Shown here piece after piece: positions 18,895-27,839 of a stretch of 64,000 nt of DNA. The position numbers were made by a program, and so were the translations under genes. Origin of the DNA: Candidatus Didemnitutus sp. GTDB taxonomy: Bacteria > Verrucomicrobiota > Verrucomicrobiia > Opitutales > Opitutaceae. The stretch is from contig JAHCAY010000001.1 in the NCBI GenBank assembly GCA_019634575.1, forward strand, positions 3,286,001 through 3,350,000, read 5' to 3'. Position 1 is the first letter of the stretch; each line of letters begins with the position of its first letter. The notes beneath the pieces are model-generated. The model searched no databases and was not told where the DNA came from. It saw only the letters and a list, made by a program, of their open reading frames with translations.

Positions 18895-20817
18895 ATGGCC
18901 AAACTTGATTCCAAGATTCCCTCCGGCCCGCTCGCCGACAAGTGGCGCAACCACAAGGCCTCGATCAAACTCGTCAATCCGGCCAACAAGCGGAAATACG
19001 AGGTCATCGTCGTCGGTGCCGGCCTCGCCGGCGGCTCCGCCGCCGCCACGCTCGCCGAGCTCGGCTACAAGGTGAAGTGCTTCGTCTTCCACGACAGCCC
19101 GCGCCGCGCCCACTCCATCGCCGCCCAAGGCGGCATCAACGCCGCCAAGAACTACCAAAACGACGGCGACAGCGTTTACCGGCTCTTCTACGACACCCTC
19201 AAGGGCGGCGACTACCGCGCCCGCGAAGCCAACGTCCACCGCCTCGCCGAGGTCTCGGTCAACATCATCGACCAATGCGCCGCGCAGGGCGTGCCTTTCG
19301 CCCGCGAATACGGCGGCCTTCTCGCCAACCGCTCCTTCGGTGGCGCTCAAGTCTCGCGCACGTTCTACGCCCGCGGTCAGACCGGCCAGCAGCTCCTCCT
19401 CGGCGCCTACAGCGCGCTCTCTAAGATGATCGGCGCTGGCGCCGTGCAGCTCTACAACAACTCCGAGATGCTCGACCTCGTCCTCGTCGACGGGCACGCG
19501 AAGGGCATCATCGTCCGCGATCTCATCACCGGTGCCATCACGCGCCACAGCGCTGATGCGGTGATCCTCGCCACCGGCGGCTACGGCAACGTCTTCAACC
19601 TCGCCACCTACGCGCGCGGCTCGAACGCCACCGCCATCTGGCGCGCCTACAAGCGCGGCGCCTGCTTCGGCAATCCCTGCTACACGCAGATTCACCCGAC
19701 CTGCATTCCCGTCTCCGGCGACTACCAGTCGAAGCTCACGCTCATGTCCGAGTCGCTGCGCAACGACGGCCGTATCTGGGTCCCGAAGAAGAAGGAAGAC
19801 GCGAAGAAAAATCCCGCCGACATCCCCGAGGCCGACCGCGACTACTACCTGGAGCGCATCTATCCGTCCTTCGGCAACCTCGCTCCGCGCGACGTCTCCT
19901 CCCGCGCCGCCATGCGCATGTGCGACGAAGGCCGCGGCGTCGGTGAGACCGGTCTCGGCGTTTACCTCGACTTCTCCGACGCCATCAAACGGCTCGGCGA
20001 AAACGGCGTCCGCGAGCGCTACGGCAATCTCTTCGACATCTACCACGAGATCACCAACGAGAACGCCTACAAGACGCCGATGCGCATCTTCCCCGCGGTG
20101 CACTACACCATGGGCGGCCTCTGGGTGGACTATAACCTGATGTCCAACATCCCCGGCCTGTTCGTGCTGGGCGAAGCCAACTTCTCCGACCACGGCGCCA
20201 ATCGCCTCGGCGCCTCCGCGCTGATGCAAGGCCTCGCCGACGGCTACTTCGTCATCCCTTACACCATCGGCGACTACCTCGCCGGCCAGAAGCCGAACAA
20301 CAAGCCGTCGACCGACCGCGCCGAGTTCAAGCAGGCCGAGGAAAACGTCTCCGCCATCAACCAGCGTCTTCTCGCCATCAACGGCAAGGAGCCGGTCAGC
20401 CACTTCCACCGCCGCCTCGGCCAGATCATGTGGAAGAACTGCGGCATGGCCCGCACCAAGCAGACGCTCGAGACCGCGCTCAAGGAAATCCCCGCTCTCC
20501 GCGAGGAATTCTGGCAGAACGTCAAAATCCCCGGCTCCGCCACCACGATCAACCAGTCGCTCGAGAATGCCGGCCGCGTGGCCGACTTCCTCGAACTCGG
20601 CGAACTCATGTGCCTCGACGCGCTTACCCGCGAAGAGAGCTGCGGCGGTCACTTCCGCGAGGAATACCAACACCCGGACGGCGAATGCAAACGCGATGAC
20701 GAGAAGTTCGCCCACGTCGCCGCCTGGGAATACCAAGGCGAAGGCAAAGCGCCGCTCCGCAACGTCGAGCCGCTGAACTACGAGTTCACCAAGATGAGCG
20801 TCCGCTCCTACAAGTGA
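18895..20817 (+). CDS. sdhA: Succinate dehydrogenase/fumarate reductase flavoprotein subunit
   Basis: 640 residues. FAD-binding GxGxxG is in [19 protein letters not shown] (about 40-60). The FAD-linking histidine region is [15 protein letters not shown]. Substrate-binding and catalytic blocks ([33 protein letters not shown]) are all present. This is the long type found with single-subunit cytochrome b anchors. It oxidises succinate to fumarate (or the reverse) at the cytoplasmic face. It follows sdhC by 12 nt. sdhB lies 677 nt downstream because an ORF6N gene intervenes. Confidence 0.96.
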   Translation: MAKLDSKIPSGPLADKWRNHKASIKLVNPANKRKYEVIVVGAGLAGGSAAATLAELGYKVKCFVFHDSPRRAHSIAAQGGINAAKNYQNDGDSVYRLFYDTLKGGDYRAREANVHRLAEVSVNIIDQCAAQGVPFAREYGGLLANRSFGGAQVSRTFYARGQTGQQLLLGAYSALSKMIGAGAVQLYNNSEMLDLVLVDGHAKGIIVRDLITGAITRHSADAVILATGGYGNVFNLATYARGSNATAIWRAYKRGACFGNPCYTQIHPTCIPVSGDYQSKLTLMSESLRNDGRIWVPKKKEDAKKNPADIPEADRDYYLERIYPSFGNLAPRDVSSRAAMRMCDEGRGVGETGLGVYLDFSDAIKRLGENGVRERYGNLFDIYHEITNENAYKTPMRIFPAVHYTMGGLWVDYNLMSNIPGLFVLGEANFSDHGANRLGASALMQGLADGYFVIPYTIGDYLAGQKPNNKPSTDRAEFKQAEENVSAINQRLLAINGKEPVSHFHRRLGQIMWKNCGMARTKQTLETALKEIPALREEFWQNVKIPGSATTINQSLENAGRVADFLELGELMCLDALTREESCGGHFREEYQHPDGECKRDDEKFAHVAAWEYQGEGKAPLRNVEPLNYEFTKMSVRSYK

Positions 20818-20841
20818 GCCGCGCCTGACTCGCCGAGCATA

Positions 20842-20854
20842 TCCCAAATTGGGA
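20842..20854. promoter_or_regulatory. Palindrome upstream of the ORF6N gene
   Basis: TCCCAAATTGGGA, a perfect inverted repeat around a central A, ends 17 nt before the ORF6N start. It shares the CAAATTG core with a palindrome inside that gene, which suggests an operator for the ORF6N product or a related protein. Confidence 0.4.
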
Positions 20855-20871
20855 CATCCTCACCTCCCCAC

Positions 20872-21489
20872 ATGAACGCCGCCCTCCTTCCCGCCGAGCG
20901 AGTCGAGCGCCGCGTTCTGCTGCTGCGTGGCGAGAAGGTGATTCTGGACGTCCACTTGGCCGAACTCTACGAGGTTTCCACGAAGGTGCTGAATCAGGCG
21001 GTAAAGCGTAACCCGGAGCGCTTTCCTTCGGACTTCCTTTTCAAGCTCACGCCGCAAGAGACCGAGCTGGTTTTGAAGTCACAAATTGTGACCTCAAACC
21101 TTGGGAATGAAGACAACGCATTGACCACCAAAGACATTCTGAGGTCACAATCTGTGACCTCAAAACGCGTGGGCAGCGGAGGTCGCCGCTATTCGCCTTA
21201 TGCCTTTACCGAGCAAGGCGTCGCTATGCTCTCCAGCGTCTTGCGTTCCTCCCGCGCCGTGCAGGTGAACATCGAGATCATGCGCACCTTCGTCCGCCTC
21301 CGCCAGATGATCGCCGGCCACGCCGACCTCGCGCGCAAGCTCTCCGCGATCGAAAAGAAATACGACGCGCAATTCAAAGTCGTCTTCGACGCCATCCGCG
21401 AACTCATGACCCCGCCCACCGCCGACGAAGTCCGCGAGATGGGCTTCCACACCACTCTCAAAACCGATCCCGCAAAATCGAAACGCTGA
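20872..21489 (+). CDS. ORF6N-domain putative DNA-binding protein
   Basis: 205 residues. The N-terminal ORF6N domain (about residues 9-125) shows its hallmark order: [25 protein letters not shown], shortened here as LAELYEV and LNQAVKRN, then [10 protein letters not shown], then [17 protein letters not shown] and [15 protein letters not shown]-terminal helical tail follows. ORF6N is common in phages, plasmids and mobile islands and is thought to bind DNA. Here it lies between sdhA and sdhB on the same strand, with only 5 nt before sdhB. Two inverted repeats inside its coding region and one upstream suggest autoregulation. Base use is less G/C-biased in the central 60 codons. Confidence 0.85.
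   Translation: MNAALLPAERVERRVLLLRGEKVILDVHLAELYEVSTKVLNQAVKRNPERFPSDFLFKLTPQETELVLKSQIVTSNLGNEDNALTTKDILRSQSVTSKRVGSGGRRYSPYAFTEQGVAMLSSVLRSSRAVQVNIEIMRTFVRLRQMIAGHADLARKLSAIEKKYDAQFKVVFDAIRELMTPPTADEVREMGFHTTLKTDPAKSKR
21078..21161. promoter_or_regulatory. Two related palindromes inside the ORF6N coding sequence
   Basis: GTCACAAATTGTGAC (21078-21092) and GAGGTCACA-ATC-TGTGACCTC (arms 21141-21149 and 21153-21161) are near-identical inverted repeats about 65 nt apart. They encode the repeated peptide words KSQIVTS and RSQSVTS. They could be operators or hairpins; the repeat is direct as well as inverted. Confidence 0.5.
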
Positions 21490-21494
21490 TTCCC

Positions 21495-22310
21495 ATGGTC
21501 GCTCACGGTCCCACCTCCAAGAAGCTTTTCAACGTCACCCTCCGCGTCTGGCGCCAAGCCGGTCCGTCCGCGTCCGGCAAGTTCGTCGACTACCCCGCGA
21601 CGAACGTGAATCCCGACATGTCCTTCCTCGAGTTGCTCGACGTCGTGAACGACGAGCTGACGAAGAAAGGCGAGGAACCGATCGCGTTCGCGCACGACTG
21701 CCGCGAAGGCATCTGCGGCACCTGCTCGTGCACGATTAACGGCAAGCCGCACGGTCCCGGCAAAGGCATCGCCACCTGCCAGACCTACATGCGCTCCTTC
21801 AAGGACGGCGACACCATCCTCGTCGAGCCCTTCCGCGCGAAAGCATTCGCGATCCAGAAGGACCTGATGACGGACCGCTCCGCCTTCGACAAAATCCAGC
21901 AGGCTGGCGGCTTCATCTCCGTCCGCACTGGCGCCGCGCCCGACGCGAATTCCATTCCGGTGCCGAAGGAAGACGCCGACCTCGCGATGGACGCCGCCCA
22001 ATGCATCGGCTGCGGTGCCTGCGTCGCGGCCTGCAAGAACGCCTCCGCGATGCTCTTCGTCGCCGCCAAGGTCTCGCAGTTCGCACTCCTCCCGCAGGGA
22101 CAGCCCGAGCGCGAGCGCCGCGTGCTCGCGATGGTGAAGACGATGGACGACCTCGGCTTCGGCAACTGCACCAACCAATACGAGTGCAGCGCCGTGTGCC
22201 CGAAACTCATCTCGCACGATTTCATCGCGCGCCTGAACCGCGAATACGTCCGCGCCCTCGTGAAGACGAAGTTCAGCCCCGTCTCCAACGCGAGCGGCGG
22301 CGCGGGCTGA
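21495..22310 (+). CDS. sdhB: Succinate dehydrogenase/fumarate reductase iron-sulfur subunit
   Basis: 271 residues with all three cluster motifs: [2Fe-2S] [11 protein letters not shown] plus a later Cys near 95, [4Fe-4S] [11 protein letters not shown], and [3Fe-4S] [12 protein letters not shown], the third cluster type in this family. The protein passes electrons from the flavoprotein to the cytochrome b. Its start is 5 nt after the ORF6N stop, so translation may be coupled to ORF6N rather than to sdhA. A strong terminator closes the operon. Confidence 0.96.
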   Translation: MVAHGPTSKKLFNVTLRVWRQAGPSASGKFVDYPATNVNPDMSFLELLDVVNDELTKKGEEPIAFAHDCREGICGTCSCTINGKPHGPGKGIATCQTYMRSFKDGDTILVEPFRAKAFAIQKDLMTDRSAFDKIQQAGGFISVRTGAAPDANSIPVPKEDADLAMDAAQCIGCGACVAACKNASAMLFVAAKVSQFALLPQGQPERERRVLAMVKTMDDLGFGNCTNQYECSAVCPKLISHDFIARLNREYVRALVKTKFSPVSNASGGAG

Positions 22311-22335
22311 GCGAACATCCAGTTCCCATTCGTCA

Positions 22336-22363
22336 ACGGCGCGGTTCTCCGCGCCGTTTTTTT
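22336..22363 (+). terminator. Rho-independent terminator of the sdh operon
   Basis: Stem ACGGCGCGG (22336-22344), loop TTCT, stem CCGCGCCGT (22349-22357), then a run of seven T. Confidence 0.92.
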
Positions 22364-22458
22364 CCCCCAGCCGTTTATCCCGCCCCTCCGCCGTTCGGCC
22401 CGGGGGTGCAACTTTCGCGCGGTTCCCGGGTTTTCATGGCACCAACTCACTGATCCCT

Positions 22459-22698
22459 ATGAAAACCGCTCTGATCTCCTTCCTCGCCGCGACCGCCACC
22501 GGTCTCGTTTTCTTTGCGAGCGGTGCCATCGACACCGCCGAATTTTCCGCCCTCTTCTTCGCCGCCGGTCTCGCGGCCTGGACGCTCGAGCAATACAGCC
22601 GCGAGTATCGGCCGCTCAACCTTGCCCGGCCCATCCGCCTCCCGGCGCCGCTCGGTGTCCGTCACATTGAGTCGCGAGTCGGCCGGCTCGCCGCCTAA
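22459..22698 (+). CDS. Small membrane protein of unknown function (79 residues)
   Basis: 79 residues beginning MKTALISFLAATATGLVFF. Two hydrophobic stretches (about 3-20 and 28-45) could be a signal or membrane hairpin, followed by a basic, Pro-rich tail (RPLNLARPIRLPAPL). It sits between two terminators, so it is probably a monocistronic gene. No family recognised. Confidence 0.6.
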   Translation: MKTALISFLAATATGLVFFASGAIDTAEFSALFFAAGLAAWTLEQYSREYRPLNLARPIRLPAPLGVRHIESRVGRLAA

Positions 22699-22717
22699 AG
22701 GCGAACGGATTTCGGGC

Positions 22718-22749
22718 AGCGGCGCTGGAGCGATCCGGCGCCGCTTTTT
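22718..22749 (+). terminator. Rho-independent terminator after the 79-residue gene
   Basis: Arms AGCGGCGC (22718-22725) and GCGCCGCT (22738-22745) with a TTTTT tract. It overlaps the stop codon region of the convergent lipoprotein gene. Confidence 0.7.
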
Positions 22750-23173
22750 ATTTCAACACCACGGTGCCGCTGCCGGAGAGCCTCAGTTTCTCCGTGTTCT
22801 CGTCGTAAAGCGTCACGATCACCTGCGTGTCGAGTTGGTAGCGCGCGGTCCCCGATGGGATAACCGCGCCCTTCTCGGCCGTGAAGATGCCGCTCTGCTC
22901 CACGGCCACACTGGCCGGGATGCCCATGGCGTGCTTGATCGCGATCGTGCCCACCGGCTTGCCGTCGATCAGCACGCGCGTCGTCGTTTCCTTGAAATTG
23001 TAGGCCACGACCCCGCGGTTCAAAAAGCGCAGCGTCGCCTTCCCGTTGCCGTCGGTGCCCCGGTCGAGGGAGACCAACTCGAGATCGACGCTCACGGGGA
23101 TGTGGCTGCCGCAACCGGTGAACGACACGACCAATGCGAAAGCGGCGCAGAAAACCAACAGGGTGTTTTTCAT
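22748..23173 (-). CDS. LEA14-like periplasmic lipoprotein
   Basis: 141 residues from ATG 23173. A type II signal peptide ends in lipobox SFTGC. The mature domain (VSVDLELVSLDRGTDGNGKATLRF to KETTTRVLIDGKPVG) resembles the water-stress/LEA14 beta-sandwich fold, where conserved hydrophobic strands alternate with short polar loops. Only the fold is suggested, not a function. A longer in-frame start would add an Arg-rich extension incompatible with export, so the internal ATG was chosen. Confidence 0.65.
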   Translation of the reverse strand: MKNTLLVFCAAFALVVSFTGCGSHIPVSVDLELVSLDRGTDGNGKATLRFLNRGVVAYNFKETTTRVLIDGKPVGTIAIKHAMGIPASVAVEQSGIFTAEKGAVIPSGTARYQLDTQVIVTLYDENTEKLRLSGSGTVVLK

Positions 23174-23216
23174 GGGGAAAGGGCAGTGTGCGGCCCGGCC
23201 GGCGCGCGGCAAGGCG

Positions 23217-23882
23217 TTAGTCCTTCTCGGACTTTTCCTTTTTGTCCTTCTTCTTTTTCGCGCCGGAGCCTCCGCCACCCTTGCCGCCGCCGATTTCGAA
23301 TTGCGCGATCGCGCCCACCGCTGCGAGCACGAGCACCGATGGGAAAACCCAGGTGTTCGTGTCGATCACGGCCGGGATCTGCTGCGGCTGCCGGATGTAG
23401 TAGATCCAATCCAGCTGATTGGTGAAATACATCAGCGCGAGGATCGCGCGGAACGACCCCATCAACGCCGTTGCGAGGATGATCACCACGCGTTGCAGCT
23501 TCACCGCGGCGATGCCGCCGATGAGGCCCACGATCACCGCGGCGAGCAGCGCGACCATCCGGTGGAAATGGGAAAGCAGCAGCAGCGCGAGCGTCGCCCC
23601 GAAGCCGAAGCCCGCAATGAACACGCCGGCGAGATAGAGCAGGAACGCCAGCCCCGCGCCGAGCAACGCGCCGACGAGCAGCGCCGCGATTTCCGCGCCG
23701 CTGCCGAGGCCGGCGGCTTGCGCCGCCATTTGCGCGAGGATGGCACCGGTGACTGCGCCGAGCAGCGTGATGGTCAGCTTGAAAACGCGATACCCGAAGA
23801 AACAGTCGAGGAGCCCCCACACGAGGGCGGCGACGGAAAACCACGGATACAGGTCGGCGTCGATATGCACCGGTCGAGGCAA
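23217..23882 (-). CDS. Multi-pass membrane protein (DUF4203/TMEM198-like)
   Basis: 221 residues, with seven or so transmembrane helices between residues about 12 and 200 and a Gly/Lys-rich cytoplasmic tail (KKKKDKKEKSEKD). Gly- and Ala-rich helices (LLGAVTGAILAQ, GLIGGIAAVKLQR) are typical of the TMEM198/DUF4203 family, of unknown function. The first possible start is TTG at 23882; a GTG at 23870 is an alternative. It is 43 nt upstream of the LEA14-like lipoprotein, in the same direction. Confidence 0.7.
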   Translation of the reverse strand: MPRPVHIDADLYPWFSVAALVWGLLDCFFGYRVFKLTITLLGAVTGAILAQMAAQAAGLGSGAEIAALLVGALLGAGLAFLLYLAGVFIAGFGFGATLALLLLSHFHRMVALLAAVIVGLIGGIAAVKLQRVVIILATALMGSFRAILALMYFTNQLDWIYYIRQPQQIPAVIDTNTWVFPSVLVLAAVGAIAQFEIGGGKGGGGSGAKKKKDKKEKSEKD

Positions 23883-23926
23883 GCGCGACCGCCTGCGCCG
23901 CGCAACTTACTTTGCGCCCGCCTCGC

Positions 23927-24202
23927 TCAGAAAATCGAGACCGCTCGCGCGCTCTCGATCACCACCCACGCTACCGCGAACGCCGCCGCCCACATCAGGG
24001 CCGACTTGGCGAAGCGCCGGCGCTGCAGGGAGCGTTCGTAGGTGTCCACCGTGTGCGTGCGATAGCCGCTCGACTCGAGAAAGCTCACGAACTGCGCGCG
24101 GCGCGAGCTGGTCGTCCGCAGCCGCTGGTCGAGCCGGCGCGGCGGGCGCGCGGGCACACGTTGCAGCAATTGACGGAGGAACCTGCTCACGTGAAAACTC
24201 AT
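23927..24202 (-). CDS. Small C-tail-anchored hypothetical protein (91 residues)
   Basis: 91 residues with a very Arg-rich N-terminal two thirds (RPPRRLDQRLRTTSSRR) and one C-terminal transmembrane helix (SALMWAAAFAVAWVVIE). It is divergent from lysA across a 66-nt gap that must hold both promoters. No family recognised; coding is supported by the hydrophobic tail and ATG start, but it could be spurious. Confidence 0.5.
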   Translation of the reverse strand: MSFHVSRFLRQLLQRVPARPPRRLDQRLRTTSSRRAQFVSFLESSGYRTHTVDTYERSLQRRRFAKSALMWAAAFAVAWVVIESARAVSIF

Positions 24203-24268
24203 TTGGAAATCGCTCTTCCGTTCAAGGGCAATCTAGGTATTCCCCTGCCTTTCATCGCGACTTTACCC

Positions 24269-25576
24269 GTGCACCACTTCCACTACGTCGGGAATCAACT
24301 CCACGCCGAGGGCGTCGATCTCAGCACGGTCGCGGGCCTTCACGGCACGCCGACCTACGTCTACAGCGCGCAAACGATCGCGGACAACTACCGCAGACTC
24401 GCCGCCAGCCTCTCGGGCCTCGATCTGAAGATCTGCTACGCGATGAAGGCGAATTCGACGCTCTCCGTCCTGCGCCACTTCGCCAACCTCGGTGCGGCCT
24501 TCGACCTCGTCAGCGGCGGCGAACTCCGCCGCGTGGTCGTCGCTGGCGGCTCGCCCGGCGAGAGCGTCTTTGCCGGCGTCGGCAAATCCGAAGCCGAAAT
24601 CCGCCTCGCGCTCGAGACCGGTGTTTACAGCTTCCACGTCGAGAGCGAGCCCGAGCTCGCCCGCATCGATCGCCTCGCCGGCCAGCTCGGCAAAAAAGCA
24701 CCGATCGCCATCCGCATCAACCCCGACGTCGACGCCCACACGCACGCCAAGATCACCACCGGCAAGAGCGAGAACAAGTTCGGCATCCCGCTGAAGTTCG
24801 CCGCCGCCGCCTACGCCGCCGCCGCGAAATACCCGCACGTCGAGCTCACGGGGGTGCAGATGCACATCGGCTCGCAGCTCACGCAGGTCGGCCCGTTCGT
24901 CGAGGCCGCGCAGAAGGTGCTGCCGTTCGTCGAGGAGCTGAAAAAACTCTACGGCATCCGCTACTTCTCCGTCGGCGGTGGCATCGGCGTCGTCTATCAG
25001 GATGCCCTCGCCAGCGGCGCCGCCGCGTGGTGGGACGCGAAACCCGAGGGCGAGCGCCCGCTGACGCCCGAGGCCTACGGCGCCGCGCTGAAGCCGCTTC
25101 TCGCGCCGCTCGGCCTGAAAATTCTCCTCGAACCCGGCCGCTTCCTCGTCGGCAACGCCGGCGTGCTCGTCTCGCGCGTCGAATACGTGAAGCGCGGCCA
25201 GGGCAAATCGTTCGTCATCCTCGACGCGGCGATGAACGACCTCGTCCGCCCCGCGATGTATGAGGCCTACCACGAACTCGTGCCGGTCGTGCGCGACTCC
25301 GCGCGCCCCGCGCTGACGGCCGACATCGTCGGACCCGTTTGCGAGAGCGGCGATTGCTTTGCCAAGGATCGCACGCTGCAGGAGGTGCGCGAAGGCGAAC
25401 TCGTCGCGTTCATGACCGCCGGCGCCTACGGCTACACCATGGCCGGCCGCTACAACACCCGTCCGATGCCCGCCGAGGTGCTCGTCTCCGGCAACCGCTT
25501 CGAACTCGTCAACGCCCGCGAAGCCTACGAAAACATGTTCGCCGGGGAGAAGATTCCCGGTTTCCTGAAAAGCTGA
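24269..25576 (+). CDS. lysA: Diaminopimelate decarboxylase
   Basis: 435 residues from GTG 24269, chosen because it gives the typical LysA start MHHFHYVGNQLHAEGVDL. The PLP lysine is in CYAMKANS (K60). Further signatures are RINPDVDAHTHAKI, SVGGGIGVVY, the Cys-containing GPVCESGDCFAKDR that reaches the active site of the partner subunit, and AYGYTMAGRYN. It decarboxylates meso-diaminopimelate to lysine, the last step of lysine synthesis. gpsA follows after 9 nt, so the two genes are probably co-transcribed. Confidence 0.95.
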   Translation: MHHFHYVGNQLHAEGVDLSTVAGLHGTPTYVYSAQTIADNYRRLAASLSGLDLKICYAMKANSTLSVLRHFANLGAAFDLVSGGELRRVVVAGGSPGESVFAGVGKSEAEIRLALETGVYSFHVESEPELARIDRLAGQLGKKAPIAIRINPDVDAHTHAKITTGKSENKFGIPLKFAAAAYAAAAKYPHVELTGVQMHIGSQLTQVGPFVEAAQKVLPFVEELKKLYGIRYFSVGGGIGVVYQDALASGAAAWWDAKPEGERPLTPEAYGAALKPLLAPLGLKILLEPGRFLVGNAGVLVSRVEYVKRGQGKSFVILDAAMNDLVRPAMYEAYHELVPVVRDSARPALTADIVGPVCESGDCFAKDRTLQEVREGELVAFMTAGAYGYTMAGRYNTRPMPAEVLVSGNRFELVNAREAYENMFAGEKIPGFLKS

Positions 25577-25585
25577 TTACCCCGC

Positions 25586-26629
25586 GTGACGGAAGAGCAG
25601 TCAGTTCGTTTTGCCATCATCGGCGCCGGCGCCTGGGGCACGGCCGTGGCTGCGCACCTCGCGCGCTGCGGGCAGAATGCCACGCTCATCACCCGCCGCT
25701 CCGAGCACGCGCTCGCGATGCAGCTCGCGCGCGAGAACCGCGATTATCTGCCCGGCATCAAGCTCCCGGAAAATCTCACCGTCACCTCCGATTTTCGCGC
25801 CGGCCTCATCGGCGCCGATGTCGTGCTCGTCGCCAGCCCCTCGCACGCGCTGCGCGCCTGGTGCGAGCAGATCAAGACCGTGCTCGCTGAGGCCGAGCGC
25901 CTCCGGCTCTTCATCAGTCTCGTCAAGGGCCTCGAAATCGGCACGCACCTGCGTCCGAGCGAGGTCATGGCCGAAATCCTCCCCGGCGTGAACGTCGCGA
26001 CGCTCACCGGCCCGACCAACGCGGCCGAAGTCGCGCGCGGGTTGCCCGCCGCGATGGTGCTCGCCGCCGCGCGCTCCGATGCGTTCGTCGCCCGTGTGCA
26101 GGCCGCCATGAGCAGCCCGTCGCTGCGCATCTACACCAGCGACGACCTGCCCGGCGCCGAATACGGCGCGTGCCTGAAAAACATCTACGCGATCGCGTCC
26201 GGCTTTTGCGACGGTCTCAAGCTCGGCGACAACGCCAAGGCCGCCCTGCTCACGCGCGCGCTGACCGAGATGGTCCGCGTCGGCGAAGCGCTCGGCGCCA
26301 AACGCGAGACCTTCTACGGCCTTTCCGGTTTCGGCGACCTCGTCGCGACCTGCCACGGCGCGTGGAGCCGTAATCGCGAGTTCGGTCAGCGCATCGGCGA
26401 GGGCAAAACGGTCGAGGAGTTGATGGCCGGTCGCAAAACTGTCGTCGAAGGCCACCGTTCCACCGACGCGTTTCACGGCCTCTGCGTCGAGCGCGGCATC
26501 ACGGCGCCGATCATGACCGAGGTGCGATCGATCCTCTACGAAAACAAGAAACCGGCCGACGCGCTCTACGCGCTCATGACGCGCGAGCTGAAGCGCGAGA
26601 CGCACGCTCCCTTCGCGGTGAAGGCCTGA
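25586..26629 (+). CDS. gpsA: Glycerol-3-phosphate dehydrogenase [NAD(P)+]
   Basis: 347 residues starting at GTG 25586. A Rossmann motif GAGAWGTAVA is at the N-terminus. TGPTNAAEVA, the catalytic Lys region GACLKNIYAIASG and the helical domain block GLSGFGDLVATC are all family signatures. It reduces dihydroxyacetone phosphate to sn-glycerol-3-phosphate for phospholipid synthesis. It is 9 nt downstream of lysA, with a 73-nt gap to the glycerate kinase gene. Confidence 0.95.
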   Translation: MTEEQSVRFAIIGAGAWGTAVAAHLARCGQNATLITRRSEHALAMQLARENRDYLPGIKLPENLTVTSDFRAGLIGADVVLVASPSHALRAWCEQIKTVLAEAERLRLFISLVKGLEIGTHLRPSEVMAEILPGVNVATLTGPTNAAEVARGLPAAMVLAAARSDAFVARVQAAMSSPSLRIYTSDDLPGAEYGACLKNIYAIASGFCDGLKLGDNAKAALLTRALTEMVRVGEALGAKRETFYGLSGFGDLVATCHGAWSRNREFGQRIGEGKTVEELMAGRKTVVEGHRSTDAFHGLCVERGITAPIMTEVRSILYENKKPADALYALMTRELKRETHAPFAVKA

Positions 26630-26702
26630 CGCCGCGGCACGCGGAACCGACGGCAGCCGGCCCGGAAAAAATCCCCCTGCCTTCCCCTTGGCCGAAACTC
26701 CC

Positions 26703-27839
26703 ATGCGTGCTCTCGTCGCGTTCGACAAATTCAAGGACTCCCTCGACGCAGCCGCGGCGTGTCGCATCGCCGCTGAAGCCCTGCGCAGCGCGCGGCCCGA
26801 CTGGCAGATCGAACTCTGCCCGCTCGCCGACGGCGGTGATGGCTTCGCGGAAATCCTGACGCGCGCCGCCGGAGGCGAACTGCGCCGCGTGACGGTCACC
26901 GGCCCGCTCGGCACGCCGGTCGAGGCGCAGTTCGGCCTCGCTGAAGCGCCCGCCGCGGCGCGGCCGCTGGTGGGCGCCGGAAAAATCGCGCTCATCGAAA
27001 TGGCGCAGGCGTCCGGTCTCGCCCTCGTTCCGCCGGCGCAACGCAACCCGTGGCGGACGACGACGCGCGGCACCGGCGAACTCATCCTCGCCGCCGCGCG
27101 CGAGAACGTTTCCGCCATCGTGCTCGGTGTCGGTGGCAGCGCGACGCACGACGCCGGTCTCGGCGCGCTCGCCGCACTCGGCCTCACGGCGCGCGCGGCG
27201 GACGGGGCGGCGATCGAGAATCCGATTCCCGAAACCTGGGCTGCGTTGGCGAAGATCGACGGCCGCATCGCGACGCCATTGCCGCCGCTCTACGTCGCCA
27301 CGGATGTGACGAACCCGCTCATGGGCACGTTCGGCGCCGCGAGCGTCTACGCCCCGCAGAAGGGATTGCTCGAGGAGGATTTCACGCGGCTCGAATACAT
27401 GACCGGCCGCGTCGCCGCGATGCTGTGCACACTCGCGGGCAAACATCCGCTGCTCTGCGAGACACCCGGTTGCGGCGCCGCGGGCGGGCTGGCCTTCGGA
27501 CTGCATTGCGCTGCGGACGCGACGCTGTTGCGCGGTTTCGATCTGGTTTCCGCGTGGCTCGGACTCGACACGCGCCTCGCCACGGCGGACATCGTGATCA
27601 CAGGCGAGGGGCGTTTCGATGCGAGCTCGCTCGCCGGCAAGGCGGCGGGCGAAATCGCGCGTCGCGCGCTCGCGCTCGGGAAAAGGGTCCACGTCTTCGC
27701 CGGCGCTGTTGCGACGCCCCCGGAGGGATTTCTCGCTCATTCGATCACGCCGTCGGGCACCGACCTCGCGACCGCCCTGCGCGGTGCGCCGGAAAATCTC
27801 GCCGCCGCCGTGCGCGACGCTTTCACCCGCTTCCCATGA
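26703..27839 (+). CDS. glxK: Glycerate kinase, type I (GK1 family)
   Basis: 378 residues from ATG 26703 with the family N-terminus MRALVAFDKFKDSLDA. Diagnostic blocks are CPLADGGDGF, GVGGSATHDAGLG, ATDVTNPL, GAAGGLAFGL and ITGEGRFDASS. The enzyme phosphorylates glycerate (2- or 3-phosphoglycerate product depending on subfamily), linking glyoxylate or serine breakdown to glycolysis. A TTG 15 nt upstream is a weaker start. The stop overlaps the next gene by 4 nt (ATGA), so translation is coupled to the cupin protein. Confidence 0.92.
   Translation: MRALVAFDKFKDSLDAAAACRIAAEALRSARPDWQIELCPLADGGDGFAEILTRAAGGELRRVTVTGPLGTPVEAQFGLAEAPAAARPLVGAGKIALIEMAQASGLALVPPAQRNPWRTTTRGTGELILAAARENVSAIVLGVGGSATHDAGLGALAALGLTARAADGAAIENPIPETWAALAKIDGRIATPLPPLYVATDVTNPLMGTFGAASVYAPQKGLLEEDFTRLEYMTGRVAAMLCTLAGKHPLLCETPGCGAAGGLAFGLHCAADATLLRGFDLVSAWLGLDTRLATADIVITGEGRFDASSLAGKAAGEIARRALALGKRVHVFAGAVATPPEGFLAHSITPSGTDLATALRGAPENLAAAVRDAFTRFP

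Noticed and set aside
18217..20847. Long minus-strand open frame opposite sdhC and sdhA
   Set aside because: Antisense shadow of two unmistakable genes; no recognisable protein features.
21078..21092. LexA or CRP site
   Set aside because: GTCACAAATTGTGAC matches neither CTGT-N8-ACAG nor a proper TGTGA-N6-TCACA; position inside a gene and recurrence favour a repeat specific to the ORF6N gene.
23173..23278. N-terminal extension of the LEA14-like lipoprotein
   Set aside because: The extension is Arg-rich and would bury the signal peptide; the internal ATG gives a proper lipoprotein signal.
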